64,000 nt of DNA from Clostridia bacterium (lineage in GTDB: Bacteria; Bacillota; Clostridia; Christensenellales; QAND01). The position numbers were made by a program, and so were the translations under genes. This document shows, in pieces, positions 41,399-51,168 of the stretch (positions within the stretch are counted from its first letter, which is position 1; the number at the start of each line of letters is the position of its first letter). The stretch is taken from contig JAFSIR010000025.1 in NCBI GenBank assembly GCA_017439715.1, positions 55,382 to 119,381 of the forward strand, given 5' to 3'. The notes beneath the pieces are model-generated. The model searched no databases, was not told where the DNA came from, and saw only the letters and a program-made list of their open reading frames with translations.

Positions 41399-43717
41399 AT
41401 GAAGTTTTCCGAAAATGCTTTAACCGTGCTCAAGCGCCGGTATCTGGCTAAAGACGCACAGGGAAACCTGATCGAAGACGTGGAGGGGATGTTCCGCCGT
41501 GTGGCCGGGCATATTGCCAAGGCCGACCTTAACTATGATAAACAGGCTGATGTGGCCGCCGTTGCCGAAGAGTTTTATCAGGTGATGACGCAAACCAAGT
41601 TCATGCCCAACTCGCCCACGCTGATGAACGCGGGGCGTCCGCTGGGCCAGCTGGCGGCCTGCTTTGTGCTGCCTGTGGGCGATTCCATGGGCGAGATATT
41701 TGACGCGATCAAAAATGCGGCGCTGATCCACCAATCCGGCGGCGGCACGGGTTTTTCCTTCTCGCGCCTGCGCAGAGCCGGTGCTACCGTGCGGTCCACG
41801 GGCGGCGTGGCTTCCGGCCCGGTCAGCTTTATGAAGGTGTTCAATGCAGCGACCGAGGCTGTTAAGCAGGGCGGCACGCGTCGGGGCGCCAACATGGGCA
41901 TCCTGCGGGTAGACCATCCCGATATCCTTGATTTTATCAAATGCAAGCAGGACACCAGCGAGATCACAAACTTCAACATCTCCGTGGGCCTGACCGATGC
42001 GTTCATGCGCGCGCTTGAGCGCGGGGAAGAATATGCCCTTATTGATCCGTCCACCAAGGAAACGGTGCGCATGCAGCGCGCCGGCGAGGTGTTTGACCTG
42101 ATCGTGGAAATGGCGTGGCAAACGGGTGAACCCGGCATCGTGTTCCTTGACAGGATGAATGAGGACAACCCTGTGCCGGCCCTGGGCGATATTGAAAGCA
42201 CCAACCCCTGCGGCGAGCAGCCCCTGCTGCCGTATGAAAGCTGCAACCTCGGCTCGATCAACCTCAACGCGGTGCTGAGCGAGCGCAACGGCAAATACAC
42301 GCTGGATCTGGATGAACTCGGCCGCGTGGTGGACACCGCCGTGCATTTCCTTGACAACGTGATCGATATGAACGAGTATCCTCTGCCGCAGATTGCCGAT
42401 ATGTCGCGCTCCACGCGCAAGATCGGCCTTGGCGTGATGGGCTTTGCGGATATGCTGTACAAGCTGGGCATCCCGTATGATTCCGAAAAAGGCATTGAAA
42501 CGGCTGAGATCGTGATGAAATATATTGATGACCGCAGCAAACAGGCCTCCATGCACCTGGCGCAAACCCGCGGCGCGTTCCCCGCGTTCAGCCGCAGCGC
42601 ACTGGCTGACAGCACGCCCCTGCGCAACGCAACAACCACAACCATTGCCCCGACCGGCACGATCAGCATTCTGTGCAGCGCCTCCAGCGGCGTGGAACCG
42701 CTGTTTGCCCTTGCGTTCAAACGCAACGTGATGGACAACGACACGCTGGTGGAAGTGAACCCCTTCTTCCGCGAAGTGGCGGAAGCCGAAGGTTTTTATT
42801 CGGAAGAACTCATGCAGAAGATCGCCGAGCACGGCACAGTGCGCGGGATTGACGGTGTGCCCGAACAGGCACAGCGCGTGTTCGTGACCGCGCACGATAT
42901 CAATCCGGAATATCATATCCGCATGCAGGCTGCTTTCCAGAAATATGTGGATAACGCTGTGTCCAAAACGGTGAATTTCCCCACTTCCGCGACAAGGGAA
43001 GACGTGCGCAAGGTGTTCATGCTCGCCAACTCCCTGCAGTGCAAGGGCGTTACGATTTATCGTGACGGGTCCCGTGATGCACAGGTCCTCAGTGTGGGCG
43101 AAAAGAAACAGGAAGCTCCGGTTTCCGAGCCGGCGCCCGTGGTGCAGACTGTGGTGCGGCCGCGTCCGCGCCCGGATGTGACCCGCGGATACACTGAAAA
43201 AGTGCGCATTGGCTGCGGCAACCTGTATGTCACCGTTAATTATGACGAGCAGGGCATCTGCGAAGTGTTTGCCAATCTCGGACGCGCCGGCGGCTGCCCC
43301 TCTCAGAGCGAGGCGACCAGCCGTTTGATCTCCATGGCGCTGCGCTCCGGCATGGATGTGCCCACCATTGTGGAACAGCTGCGCGGCATCCGCTGCCACA
43401 GCACGCTGCGCCAGCAGGGGCTTACCGTGCTCTCCTGCCCGGATGCGATCGGCCGCGTGATCGAAAAGGTTTATGCCATGCAGCAGCGTGAACAGGCCGG
43501 CGTGCCCGCCGACTGGAAAGAGCTGGGCTCCAAGCCTGCCACCAAAGATCTTGTGTGTTTGGGCAACTGCTCGATGTGCAACCATCGCGATCACTGCACC
43601 AACCCGAATATGACGGGCCTGGATCCGTCCGGCCGCTGCCCGGAGTGCGGCGAAAAGCTTGAGCATGAAGGCGGCTGTGCCGTCTGCCGCGCCTGCGGAT
43701 ACAGCAAGTGCGGTTAA
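41399..43717 (+). CDS. nrdJ: Adenosylcobalamin-dependent ribonucleotide reductase (class II)
   Basis: It makes deoxyribonucleotides and needs vitamin B12. 772 residues, the usual size. Active-site features include PNSPTLMNAGRPLGQLAACF, GGGTGFSFSRLR, NPCGEQPLLPYESCNLGSIN (Cys, Asn and Glu of the radical site) and ATTTIAPTGTISIL. The C-terminal TSCPD-like domain (VTVNYDEQGICEVFANLGRAGGC) is followed by a zinc-finger tail rich in Cys. No class I or III genes are in the window. Control by NrdR is likely from the upstream sites. Confidence 0.95.
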   Translation: MKFSENALTVLKRRYLAKDAQGNLIEDVEGMFRRVAGHIAKADLNYDKQADVAAVAEEFYQVMTQTKFMPNSPTLMNAGRPLGQLAACFVLPVGDSMGEIFDAIKNAALIHQSGGGTGFSFSRLRRAGATVRSTGGVASGPVSFMKVFNAATEAVKQGGTRRGANMGILRVDHPDILDFIKCKQDTSEITNFNISVGLTDAFMRALERGEEYALIDPSTKETVRMQRAGEVFDLIVEMAWQTGEPGIVFLDRMNEDNPVPALGDIESTNPCGEQPLLPYESCNLGSINLNAVLSERNGKYTLDLDELGRVVDTAVHFLDNVIDMNEYPLPQIADMSRSTRKIGLGVMGFADMLYKLGIPYDSEKGIETAEIVMKYIDDRSKQASMHLAQTRGAFPAFSRSALADSTPLRNATTTTIAPTGTISILCSASSGVEPLFALAFKRNVMDNDTLVEVNPFFREVAEAEGFYSEELMQKIAEHGTVRGIDGVPEQAQRVFVTAHDINPEYHIRMQAAFQKYVDNAVSKTVNFPTSATREDVRKVFMLANSLQCKGVTIYRDGSRDAQVLSVGEKKQEAPVSEPAPVVQTVVRPRPRPDVTRGYTEKVRIGCGNLYVTVNYDEQGICEVFANLGRAGGCPSQSEATSRLISMALRSGMDVPTIVEQLRGIRCHSTLRQQGLTVLSCPDAIGRVIEKVYAMQQREQAGVPADWKELGSKPATKDLVCLGNCSMCNHRDHCTNPNMTGLDPSGRCPECGEKLEHEGGCAVCRACGYSKCG

Positions 43718-43726
43718 TAAACGATG

Positions 43727-43756
43727 AAAAAGGACGGCTTTTGCCGTCCTTTTTGT
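43727..43756 (+). terminator. Intrinsic terminator
   Basis: Stem AAAAGGACGGC/GCCGTCCTTTT with loop TTTT and a T run after nrdJ. Confidence 0.85.
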
Positions 43757-43827
43757 TTGCAAAAAACAGGATGGCGCGATTTGCGCCCGTTTTTTGAAAA
43801 TTTGGCCATCGGATTTGTAAAAACAAT

Positions 43828-43856
43828 TTGAAATGCGGGCTTATATTTGATAAACT
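43828..43856 (+). promoter_or_regulatory. Promoter of the EF-G-like gene
   Basis: TTGAAA at 43828-43833, 17-base spacer ending TTTGA, TAAACT at 43851-43856. Confidence 0.6.
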
Positions 43857-43911
43857 ATTGAAGTAATTCGGAATATATGGTTGGATAACCACAAACATAA
43901 GGGAGGACACA

Positions 43912-45975
43912 ATGAAAGTTTACGCCGCTGATAAGCTCAGAAACGTTGCGTTGGTTGGCCATGGCAGCGAAGGGAAAACCATTCTTGCCGAGGCTATGCT
44001 GTTCACGTCCGGAGCGATCGACCGCATGGGTCGCGTGGAAGATGGGAACACCGTTTCGGACTATGATACCGAAGAAGTCAAGCGCACGATTTCTATCTCC
44101 GCTTCGCTGATCCCCGTGGAGTGGAACGATTATAAAGTCAATATTATTGATGCGCCCGGATACTTCGACTTTGAAGGCGAGCAGCTGCAGGCCCTGCGCC
44201 TGGCTGACAGCGCCATGATCGTTGTTGGCGGCGTGAGTGGTATGGCCGTTGGCACCGAAAAGGCATATGAAAAATGCCGCGCCATGGGCCTGCCCAGCAT
44301 GGTGTTCGTGAACCAGATGGATCGCGAGCATGCCGATTACCAGAAAGTGATCGCCGGCCTGCAGGAAAAATACGGCGTTCGCATTGCCCCGGTGGCGTAT
44401 CCGATTCTGGAAGGCACCAAGGTTGTGGGTTATGTTGACGTGATTGCCAAAAAAGCTTATAAAGTGGATGGCAAAAAGAAAACCGAGATCGAGATTCCTG
44501 CGAATCTTGCCGATCAGGTGGAAGAATGCAATATGATGCTGGTCGAAGCCGCTGCCGAAAGCGACGATGAACTGCTCGAAAAATACTTTGGCGGCGAAGA
44601 GCTGACCGAAGAAGAGATCAGAACCGGCTTGCGTACCCGCATCGCCGTGGGCGAATTCACCCCCGCTGTGGGCGGTGCTGCGCTGTCCTGCTCGCTGATC
44701 GACGCTCTGCTTGACACCATCATCGCGCTCATGCCCGCCCCGTGCGATGGCGCCGCGAAAGTGGACGAGAATGGCGACGAGATCGCGTGTGACGCGTCCG
44801 GCTCCGTTGTGGCGCAGGTCATCAAAACAGTGGCTGACCCGTTCGTTGGCAAGCTGTCCCTGATGCGTGTGTATCGCGGCACCGTTAAGAGCGGCACCAC
44901 ACTGAACAACACCAATTCCCAGAAAGCAGAAAAGATCGGCACGGTTTACACCATGCGTGGTCAGAAACAGATCGAGGTTGACGGCCTTGGCGCCGGCGAT
45001 ATCGGCGCTGTGGCTAAACTGGCCAACACCAACTCCGGCGATACGCTCTGTGACACGGCCGAATCTGTTGTGATGCCGCAGATCGAGTTCCCGGCTCCGT
45101 GTATTTCCTTAGCCGTTACTGCGGCGAAGAAGGGCGAAGAAGATAAGGTTTTCGGCGGATTGGCCCGTTTGGAAGAAGAAGATCCGACCTTCCGTGTTTC
45201 CAAAGACCCCGACACGCTGGAAACCCTTATTTCCGGCATGGGTGAGCTGCACCTTGAGATCGTGATCAAGAAACTGCAGAACAAGTTCCGCGTTTCCGCC
45301 GTTACGGCCGAACCGCGCATCCCCTATCGCGAAACCATCCGCAAAACGGTCAAAGCGCAGGGCCGGCACAAGAAACAATCTGGTGGCCATGGCCAGTTCG
45401 GCGATGTGTGGATCGAATACGAACCCATCGAAGATGGCTTCGAGTTTGTGGATAAGGTCGTTGGCGGCGTTGTGCCCCGCAACTTCATCCCCGCCGTTGA
45501 AAAAGGCCTGCGTGAAAACCTGGGCCGCGGCGTTCTGGCGGGCTTCCCGTTGGTGGGCCTGCGCGCCACGCTGTATGATGGCTCCTATCATCCGGTAGAC
45601 TCTTCTGAAATGGCGTTTAAAACCGCAGCGCGTTTGTCCCTGCGCAAGGGCTGTGCCGAGGCGAACCCTGTTCTGCTTGAGCCGATCTATCGTGTTGATG
45701 TGTTCGTTCCCGATGATTATATGGGCGACGTGATCGGCGATATGAACCGCCGCCGCGGCCGTGTGCTGGGCATGAACCCCACCGAAGGCGGCGGGCAGCA
45801 GGTTACCGTTGAAGTGCCGGCGTCCGAAATCAGCAAGTATGCAACCGACCTTCGCAGCATGACGCAGGCGCGCGGCAGCTTCGTGCGCGAGTTCGCCCGC
45901 TATGAAGAAGTGCCGGGCAACATCGCTCAGAAAGTTATCGAAACCTACAAACGCGAAGAGGAAGACGAAGACTAA
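43912..45975 (+). CDS. EF-G-like translation GTPase (paralogue type)
   Basis: 687 residues with the five-domain EF-G layout. G1 reads GHGSEGKT, G3 DAPGYFDF and G4 NQMD; these differ from the true EF-G forms (AHxDAGKT, DTPGHVDF, NKMD), marking the FusA2-like paralogue, not the main factor. The domain IV loop region holds KQSGGHGQFGDVWIEYEP, which is well conserved. It likely acts in translation but its exact job is unclear; the bacterium presumably has a standard fusA elsewhere. It stands alone between its promoter and a hairpin. Confidence 0.88.
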   Translation: MKVYAADKLRNVALVGHGSEGKTILAEAMLFTSGAIDRMGRVEDGNTVSDYDTEEVKRTISISASLIPVEWNDYKVNIIDAPGYFDFEGEQLQALRLADSAMIVVGGVSGMAVGTEKAYEKCRAMGLPSMVFVNQMDREHADYQKVIAGLQEKYGVRIAPVAYPILEGTKVVGYVDVIAKKAYKVDGKKKTEIEIPANLADQVEECNMMLVEAAAESDDELLEKYFGGEELTEEEIRTGLRTRIAVGEFTPAVGGAALSCSLIDALLDTIIALMPAPCDGAAKVDENGDEIACDASGSVVAQVIKTVADPFVGKLSLMRVYRGTVKSGTTLNNTNSQKAEKIGTVYTMRGQKQIEVDGLGAGDIGAVAKLANTNSGDTLCDTAESVVMPQIEFPAPCISLAVTAAKKGEEDKVFGGLARLEEEDPTFRVSKDPDTLETLISGMGELHLEIVIKKLQNKFRVSAVTAEPRIPYRETIRKTVKAQGRHKKQSGGHGQFGDVWIEYEPIEDGFEFVDKVVGGVVPRNFIPAVEKGLRENLGRGVLAGFPLVGLRATLYDGSYHPVDSSEMAFKTAARLSLRKGCAEANPVLLEPIYRVDVFVPDDYMGDVIGDMNRRRGRVLGMNPTEGGGQQVTVEVPASEISKYATDLRSMTQARGSFVREFARYEEVPGNIAQKVIETYKREEEDED

Positions 45976-45996
45976 GCCTCTTAACTTCAAAACCAG

Positions 45997-46018
45997 CGGC
46001 GGGCGGAAACGCCCGCCG
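45997..46018 (+). terminator. Strong hairpin after the EF-G-like gene
   Basis: Perfect stem CGGCGGGCG/CGCCCGCCG with a GAAA loop and only TT after it. It may slow or end transcription, or protect the RNA end. Confidence 0.5.
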
Positions 46019-46042
46019 TTCCACTATTGGAGGAATCGTTGT

Positions 46043-46942
46043 ATGTATATTGTCCGCGTACCTGCTACCAGCGCCAATATGGGCCCCGGCTTTGATGCGC
46101 TGGGCATGGCTGTCACCCTGTACAATGAGCTGACGGCTGTCCGGGCTGACGCCGTATCCGTTGAGATTGAGGGCCAGGGCGCTGCCTCACTCCCGCGGGA
46201 CGAGCACAACTTGGTTTATCAATCGTATGTTTTTGCTATGGAACGGTTCGGGCATGTGCCCGTGCCGCTTTTTATCAAACAAACCAATCATATCCCGTCT
46301 GCCCGCGGCCTCGGCTCCAGCAGCACGGCCATTGTGGCCGGCATCCTGCTGGCGTGCGCTGTCAGCGGAACGGCGGTTGACCGCGCTGCCTGCCTGGACA
46401 TGGCGGCCACCTTGGAAGGGCATCCGGACAATGTGGCCCCTGCGATCTACGGCGGGTTTACCTGCTCCGTTATGGAAGGGAACAAGGCGCTTTGCTGCCG
46501 GCTTGAAATGCCGGCGTCCTTGCTGCCACTGGCCTTCATCCCGGATTTTGAGTTAAAAACCTCGCAGGCCCGCGCTGCGCTGCCGGATAGTGTGCCAAGG
46601 CGAGATGCGGTGTTCAATCTTTCCCGCGCTGCCATAATCACCGCTGCCGTTGCAAAAGGCGAGGGCGAATTGCTTCTGCGCGCGCTGGAAGATAAGCTGC
46701 ATCAGCCGTATCGCGCTCCTTTGGTGCCCGGGTTTGAAGCGTTCACCGCGCTTGGCAAAGCCAACGGCTGCGGAATTTATCTTTCCGGGGCAGGGCCCAC
46801 GGTGATGGCCCTTTGCCCGAGAGAAAAGCGGGAAGCGCTCTTAAATGCGTTTTTAAGCAGCGAATTGACCGCGCATTGGCAGGCCCTGCCGCTATCGTTT
46901 GATAATTGCGGCGCACAGGTGGAAACCATTGATGAACCGTGA
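46043..46942 (+). CDS. thrB: Homoserine kinase
   Basis: It phosphorylates homoserine for threonine synthesis. 299 residues, GHMP kinase fold. VRVPATSANMGPGFDALG at the start and PSARGLGSSSTAIVAGILLA at about 90-110 are the substrate and ATP loops; LSGAGPTVMAL near 250 is the third motif. The start is ATG 46043, 9 bases after GGAGG. It overlaps mutY. thrC and the homoserine dehydrogenase gene are not in the window. Confidence 0.92.
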   Translation: MYIVRVPATSANMGPGFDALGMAVTLYNELTAVRADAVSVEIEGQGAASLPRDEHNLVYQSYVFAMERFGHVPVPLFIKQTNHIPSARGLGSSSTAIVAGILLACAVSGTAVDRAACLDMAATLEGHPDNVAPAIYGGFTCSVMEGNKALCCRLEMPASLLPLAFIPDFELKTSQARAALPDSVPRRDAVFNLSRAAIITAAVAKGEGELLLRALEDKLHQPYRAPLVPGFEAFTALGKANGCGIYLSGAGPTVMALCPREKREALLNAFLSSELTAHWQALPLSFDNCGAQVETIDEP

Positions 46943-47954
46943 ACAGGAAATTGCCGCCCGCCTTTGCCGCTGGTTTAACACAGCGGGGCGGGCGCTCCCA
47001 TTTAGGAAAACAAAAGATCCGTATCATATCTGGGTCAGCGAAATCATGGCCCAGCAAACTCGCATTGCCGCGCTGATCCCGTATTATGAAAAGTTTGTTG
47101 CCGCGTTTCCAACAGTAACGGATCTTGCAAATGCCGAGGAAGAAACGGTGCTGGCGCATTGGCAGGGGCTGGGTTATTACGCCCGCGCCCGCAACCTGCA
47201 CAAGGCTGCCAAGATCGTGCGGGATGAATACCAGGGCGCTTTGCCCAAAGACGCGCAGGCCCTGCGCGCGCTGCCCGGCATCGGCGCGTATACCGCCGGC
47301 GCCATTGCGTCTATTGCGTTTGACCTGCCTGTGCCTGCTGTAGATGGCAATGTGTTGCGCGTGTTTGCAAGGCTGTTCGGCATCGAAAGCGATGTGCTCA
47401 AACCGCAAACCAATAAGCAGATCACTGCACTTGTAACCGATATGATGGGGTATGAGCTGCCCAGCGTGTTTACCCAGGCGGTGATGGAATTGGGTGCCCT
47501 TGTGTGCCTGCCGGCATCGCCCAACTGTGCCGGCTGTCCCATTCGGGAGCTTTGTACGGCCTATGAACAGGGCAAAACGGAGGCGCTGCCCGTGCGCGCC
47601 GCCGCGCCGGAGAAAAAAACGGTGCCGCGCTATATCGCCCTTGTATTTGATGCAAACGGGGAACGGGTTCTGCTGCGCAAGCGAACGGAAAAACTGCTGC
47701 ACAATTTGTTTGAGTTCCCGTCTTTTGATACGGAGCAGGAACGGGCGGATTTTTTGGCGGCGCTAAACGCGCAAAATTGCCTGCCCTTGCCGCCTTCGCG
47801 CCACGTGTTCACGCATCTTGTTTGGGCGATGGATGGCGTGCGCGCCAACAGCAGCGCCCCTGCGCCGAGCGGCTTCTTTTTTGCCGAGCGGGCAGCGCTT
47901 GACCAATTTGCCATTCCCACGGCGCTGAAACTGTACAAGGAGGCAGCAAAATGA
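46932..47954 (+). CDS. mutY: A/G-specific adenine glycosylase
   Basis: It removes adenine mispaired with 8-oxoguanine. 340 residues. The catalytic Glu is in SEIMAQQTRIAALI, the helix-hairpin-helix is LPGIGAYTAGAI, and the catalytic Asp follows in VPAVDGNVLRVF. The iron-sulfur site C-x6-C-x2-C-x5-C appears as CLPASPNCAGCPIRELC. Residues 230-340 are the NUDIX-like 8-oxoG recognition domain. The start overlaps the thrB end, and the stop overlaps the next start by ATGA. Confidence 0.92.
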   Translation: MNREQEIAARLCRWFNTAGRALPFRKTKDPYHIWVSEIMAQQTRIAALIPYYEKFVAAFPTVTDLANAEEETVLAHWQGLGYYARARNLHKAAKIVRDEYQGALPKDAQALRALPGIGAYTAGAIASIAFDLPVPAVDGNVLRVFARLFGIESDVLKPQTNKQITALVTDMMGYELPSVFTQAVMELGALVCLPASPNCAGCPIRELCTAYEQGKTEALPVRAAAPEKKTVPRYIALVFDANGERVLLRKRTEKLLHNLFEFPSFDTEQERADFLAALNAQNCLPLPPSRHVFTHLVWAMDGVRANSSAPAPSGFFFAERAALDQFAIPTALKLYKEAAK

Positions 47955-49498
47955 AGGCAAAACTCATCGCACTGAATGCTTCCTATACCCATACAAACTG
48001 CGCCGTTCGCGCGCTGTCGCTCGTTTCGGGCGCCCCTTTTTTTGAGGGGAATATCAATATGGATGTTGCCCTGCTCCGTGAACAGATCCTGCTGGGCGAC
48101 CCCGATATTCTCGGTTTTTCCTGCTATATCTGGAACATCGGGCTTGTGAAAACGCTTGGCCGAGCACTTAAGCGAACAAAACCGGCTTTGAAGATTTGGC
48201 TGGGTGGCCCGGAAGCTACGTTTTCTGCCCGAACACTGCTTGAAACCGAGCCATGGATTGATGGCGTGCTTTGCGGGGAAGCAGAAGAAACGTGGCCGCT
48301 GCTGCTGGAAAAGCTTAACAGCGGTCAGCCGCCCGCATTTCCCGGTGCTTTATATCGCCAAAACGGCTGTATTGAGGGCGATGATACGCCCCAAACCGTG
48401 ACGGATCTTGCTGCACTGCCCTTTGCCTATGAAAAAGGTTTGCCGGAGAACACCCTTGTGTATTATGAAAGCACGCGCGGCTGCCCCTTCATGTGCGCCT
48501 ATTGCCTTTCCGGCCGGCGGGAAACGGTGCGCACCCGCCCGCTTCCGTTGGTGGAGCAAGACCTTTCGGCGCTGCACCGCATGGGAGCGAAAATCGTAAA
48601 ATTCACGGACAGAACGTTTAACTGTTTGCCTGATCGGGCGGCGCACATCATGCGCTTTGCGCTTGAAAACACGCCGGGTATGCGCCTGCATTTTGAGGTG
48701 GGGGCCGATCTGTTAACGGAAGAATTGATCGACCTGTTCTGCACCGCGCCGCACGGTGCGTTTCAGATCGAGGCGGGCATTCAATCGTTTTATGTTGAAA
48801 CGCTCGCCGCTGTTTGCCGCAAAACGGACATTGAAAAGCTTACAAGCGCGGTGACCCGCATTGTGAACGCAGGGCGCACCCATGTACATGTTGATCTGAT
48901 CGCCGGCCTTCCCTTTGAAGATGGCGACACATTGGCCTGCTCGTTTAACAGCGCGTTTGCCCTGAACGCGCAGATGGTGCAGCTGGGCTTTTTAAAGCTG
49001 CTGCCCGGCAGCCCTTTGGCGGAAAACGATGATGGGATTACCTGTGCGCCCGATGCACCGTATGAAGTGCTTAGAACGCAATGGCTGTCGGCAGACCAGA
49101 TCCGTACGGCCCGCGGCGTGGCCGCCATGACGGACAGATATTATAACAACGGCCGTGCGGCACGGGCGCTGCGCATGACCGCAAAAGAACAAAGCATATT
49201 TGCCTTTTTGGCCCGCCTAAGCGAAGGTGAGCGGGCCGCCGGTCGGCTGTATCGCCCCTTAAGCGCGCAGCACGCCCTGCAGGCCCTACAGGCGTTTTTA
49301 GAGCAGGAGCAGGCAAACGAAAGGGTTTGGTGTGCTTTTGCAGCCGACCTTTTCAGCCAAAATCTGTGGCAGCCCGATCTGCCCGGCACGCTGGAAACAG
49401 AACGCGGCACGCGCCGGCTGCGCCTTCCGATCGATCCTGACACGGGGGAGCGGAAAGAAACTGCGGTGCTGTATGAAAAGGGAGGGCATCGAATATGA
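47951..49498 (+). CDS. B12-binding-type radical SAM protein (DUF4080-like)
   Basis: 515 residues. The N-terminal 120 residues form a Rossmann-like B12-binding domain (MKAKLIALNASYTHTNCAVRAL...GFSCYIWNIG), but the cobalamin His of DxHxxG is not obvious. The radical SAM cluster is CPFMCAYC at about 180, and the C-terminal part resembles DUF4080. The family is common in Clostridia, often beside a DUF1294 gene, as here; its reaction is unknown. Overlaps at both ends by ATGA show a coupled operon with mutY and DUF1294. Confidence 0.88.
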   Translation: MKAKLIALNASYTHTNCAVRALSLVSGAPFFEGNINMDVALLREQILLGDPDILGFSCYIWNIGLVKTLGRALKRTKPALKIWLGGPEATFSARTLLETEPWIDGVLCGEAEETWPLLLEKLNSGQPPAFPGALYRQNGCIEGDDTPQTVTDLAALPFAYEKGLPENTLVYYESTRGCPFMCAYCLSGRRETVRTRPLPLVEQDLSALHRMGAKIVKFTDRTFNCLPDRAAHIMRFALENTPGMRLHFEVGADLLTEELIDLFCTAPHGAFQIEAGIQSFYVETLAAVCRKTDIEKLTSAVTRIVNAGRTHVHVDLIAGLPFEDGDTLACSFNSAFALNAQMVQLGFLKLLPGSPLAENDDGITCAPDAPYEVLRTQWLSADQIRTARGVAAMTDRYYNNGRAARALRMTAKEQSIFAFLARLSEGERAAGRLYRPLSAQHALQALQAFLEQEQANERVWCAFAADLFSQNLWQPDLPGTLETERGTRRLRLPIDPDTGERKETAVLYEKGGHRI

Positions 49499-49755
49499 AA
49501 TATGTTTGGATGGCGCTGGCTTTGTGGAACGTGATCACTTTTTATTTGTGCGGGCTGGATAAGCTAAAAGCCAAAAAAGGAAGCTGGCGTATCAGCGAGC
49601 GCACGCTGCTGCTCTGTGCGGCGGCCTTTGGCGCGCCCGGACTGTATGTTGGCATGAAGGTATTTCGGCACAAAACACAAAAGAAGAAGTTTTTTCTTGT
49701 GCCGCTGTTTCTGATGCTGCAGCTTTGCCTTGTGATATGGCTGCTGATGCGATAA
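49495..49755 (+). CDS. DUF1294 membrane protein
   Basis: 86 residues with two or three membrane helices. The conserved DKLKAKKGSWRISERTLL and GMKVFRHKTQKKKFF segments define DUF1294. The function is unknown. The start lies inside the previous stop (ATGA). It ends the thrB-mutY-radical SAM operon. Confidence 0.88.
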   Translation: MKYVWMALALWNVITFYLCGLDKLKAKKGSWRISERTLLLCAAAFGAPGLYVGMKVFRHKTQKKKFFLVPLFLMLQLCLVIWLLMR

Positions 49756-49833
49756 AACAACACTTAGGGGCTTTACCTCACCGTTGTTTGGCGGTAAAAT
49801 AAGATTACCAATTCTGAGAAGGAGAGAATACGA

Positions 49834-51060
49834 TTGGACACCCAGCAGATCAAATCTTTTGTCAATGATTATGTGGAAGAGAAGCGGCTTGAGCTTCGCG
49901 AATTGAGCGATTTTATCTTCAATCACCCGGAAGTCGGGTTTGAAGAATATGAAAGTGCCGCGGTGCAGGTTGAGTTTCTGCGTAAATACGGCTTTGATGT
50001 AACGGAAAAAGCCGGCGGCATGGACACGGCGTTCCTCGGCCGGTTTGATAACGGCGAGGGCCCGCACATCTCCATTTTTTCGGAATATGACTGTTTGCCC
50101 GGTGGGCTGGACCATGCCTGCGGCCACAACCTGATCGCAGCGGCTGCTGTGGGCGCCGGCATCGCGGCCAAAGCCGCCATGGAAAAATATGGCATTCAGG
50201 GTTCGGTTACCGTGGTTGGCGGCCCGGCCGAAGAAGGCGGCGGCGGCAAGATCAAACTGCTGCAGGCCGGCTGCTTTGACGATATGGACGCGGCGATGGC
50301 CGTGCATCCTACCAGTGCGGTCAGCCGTGTGGCGGGCGGCAGCAACACCTCGTGCAAATATACCTGCGAATACTTTGGCAAGCCCGCCCACGCCGGCAAC
50401 CGCCCGTGGGAAGGCGTGAATGCGCAGGATGCAGCCCTGCTGTTCTTTAACGCCATGGCGTATACCCGCCAGATGACGGAAGACGGCATCCGCATCCGTG
50501 CCAATATCCCCGAAGGCATGGCCGGCGCCATCGGCTCCATCGTGCCGTACACCCGCGTTGTTTGCTCCATCACCGCGCCGAGCTACCGGATGCTGACCGA
50601 TGCGTGCACCAAAGTGGAGCGCTGCTTTGAAGCGGGCGCTGTGGGCACGGGCTGCACCTTTAAGGTTTCCAAAGAAATGGGTTATAAAAACCGCATCCCC
50701 AACGGCGTACTTGGCGAGCTGTTCCGCGCCAACGCGGAAGGCTTGGGCGAGCCGATGATGGAAGGCATGCCGGCGGACAACGGCGGTGAGGATATGGGCG
50801 ATGTTTCTCACCTGATCCCGGCGATCAACCCGCACATGACCATCTTCACCGATCATAAGATCTCCGGCCATACGGATCTGTTCCGCGAAAAGGTGCGTAC
50901 GCCGCAGGCCGAGCACATGTTTATGCTTTGCGCCAAAGTTATGGCGGATACCACGCTGGATTTGTTGCTTGACCCGGCCAAAGTGGAAGCAGCCAAAGCC
51001 GAACAGCTTTCCCGCATGCAGGCTGAATACGGCGACGAATACGAAAAATATATGCGCTGA
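49834..51060 (+). CDS. M20 family amidohydrolase (AbgB/aminoacylase type)
   Basis: 408 residues. Metal ligands are DHACGHNLIAAA at about 90, the Glu pair in PAEEGGGGKIKLL, and AVHPTSAV. The dimerisation domain spans about 170-290. The start is TTG 49834 after AAGGAGAGAA. It stands behind its own upstream region. Its substrate is unknown; relatives cleave N-acyl or p-aminobenzoyl amino acids. Confidence 0.87.
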   Translation: MDTQQIKSFVNDYVEEKRLELRELSDFIFNHPEVGFEEYESAAVQVEFLRKYGFDVTEKAGGMDTAFLGRFDNGEGPHISIFSEYDCLPGGLDHACGHNLIAAAAVGAGIAAKAAMEKYGIQGSVTVVGGPAEEGGGGKIKLLQAGCFDDMDAAMAVHPTSAVSRVAGGSNTSCKYTCEYFGKPAHAGNRPWEGVNAQDAALLFFNAMAYTRQMTEDGIRIRANIPEGMAGAIGSIVPYTRVVCSITAPSYRMLTDACTKVERCFEAGAVGTGCTFKVSKEMGYKNRIPNGVLGELFRANAEGLGEPMMEGMPADNGGEDMGDVSHLIPAINPHMTIFTDHKISGHTDLFREKVRTPQAEHMFMLCAKVMADTTLDLLLDPAKVEAAKAEQLSRMQAEYGDEYEKYMR

Positions 51061-51105
51061 TCCTGTGCCCGACCCTTGAAAGCTGGGCAGGACAGGCAAA
51101 CCCGT

Positions 51106-51137
51106 TGAGGGGCAGAACCAATGGTGTCTGCCCCTCA
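51106..51137 (+). terminator. Hairpin after the M20 gene
   Basis: Perfect stem TGAGGGGCAGA/TCTGCCCCTCA with a 10-base loop but no T run. A terminator-like or RNA-end structure. Confidence 0.45.
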
Positions 51138-51168
51138 TATCAAATTCAGCGAAATGGAGTGAAGCGTG

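Noticed and set aside
41420..43762. 780-residue open frame on the minus strand
   Set aside because: It is fully antisense to the class II ribonucleotide reductase, which has all catalytic motifs.
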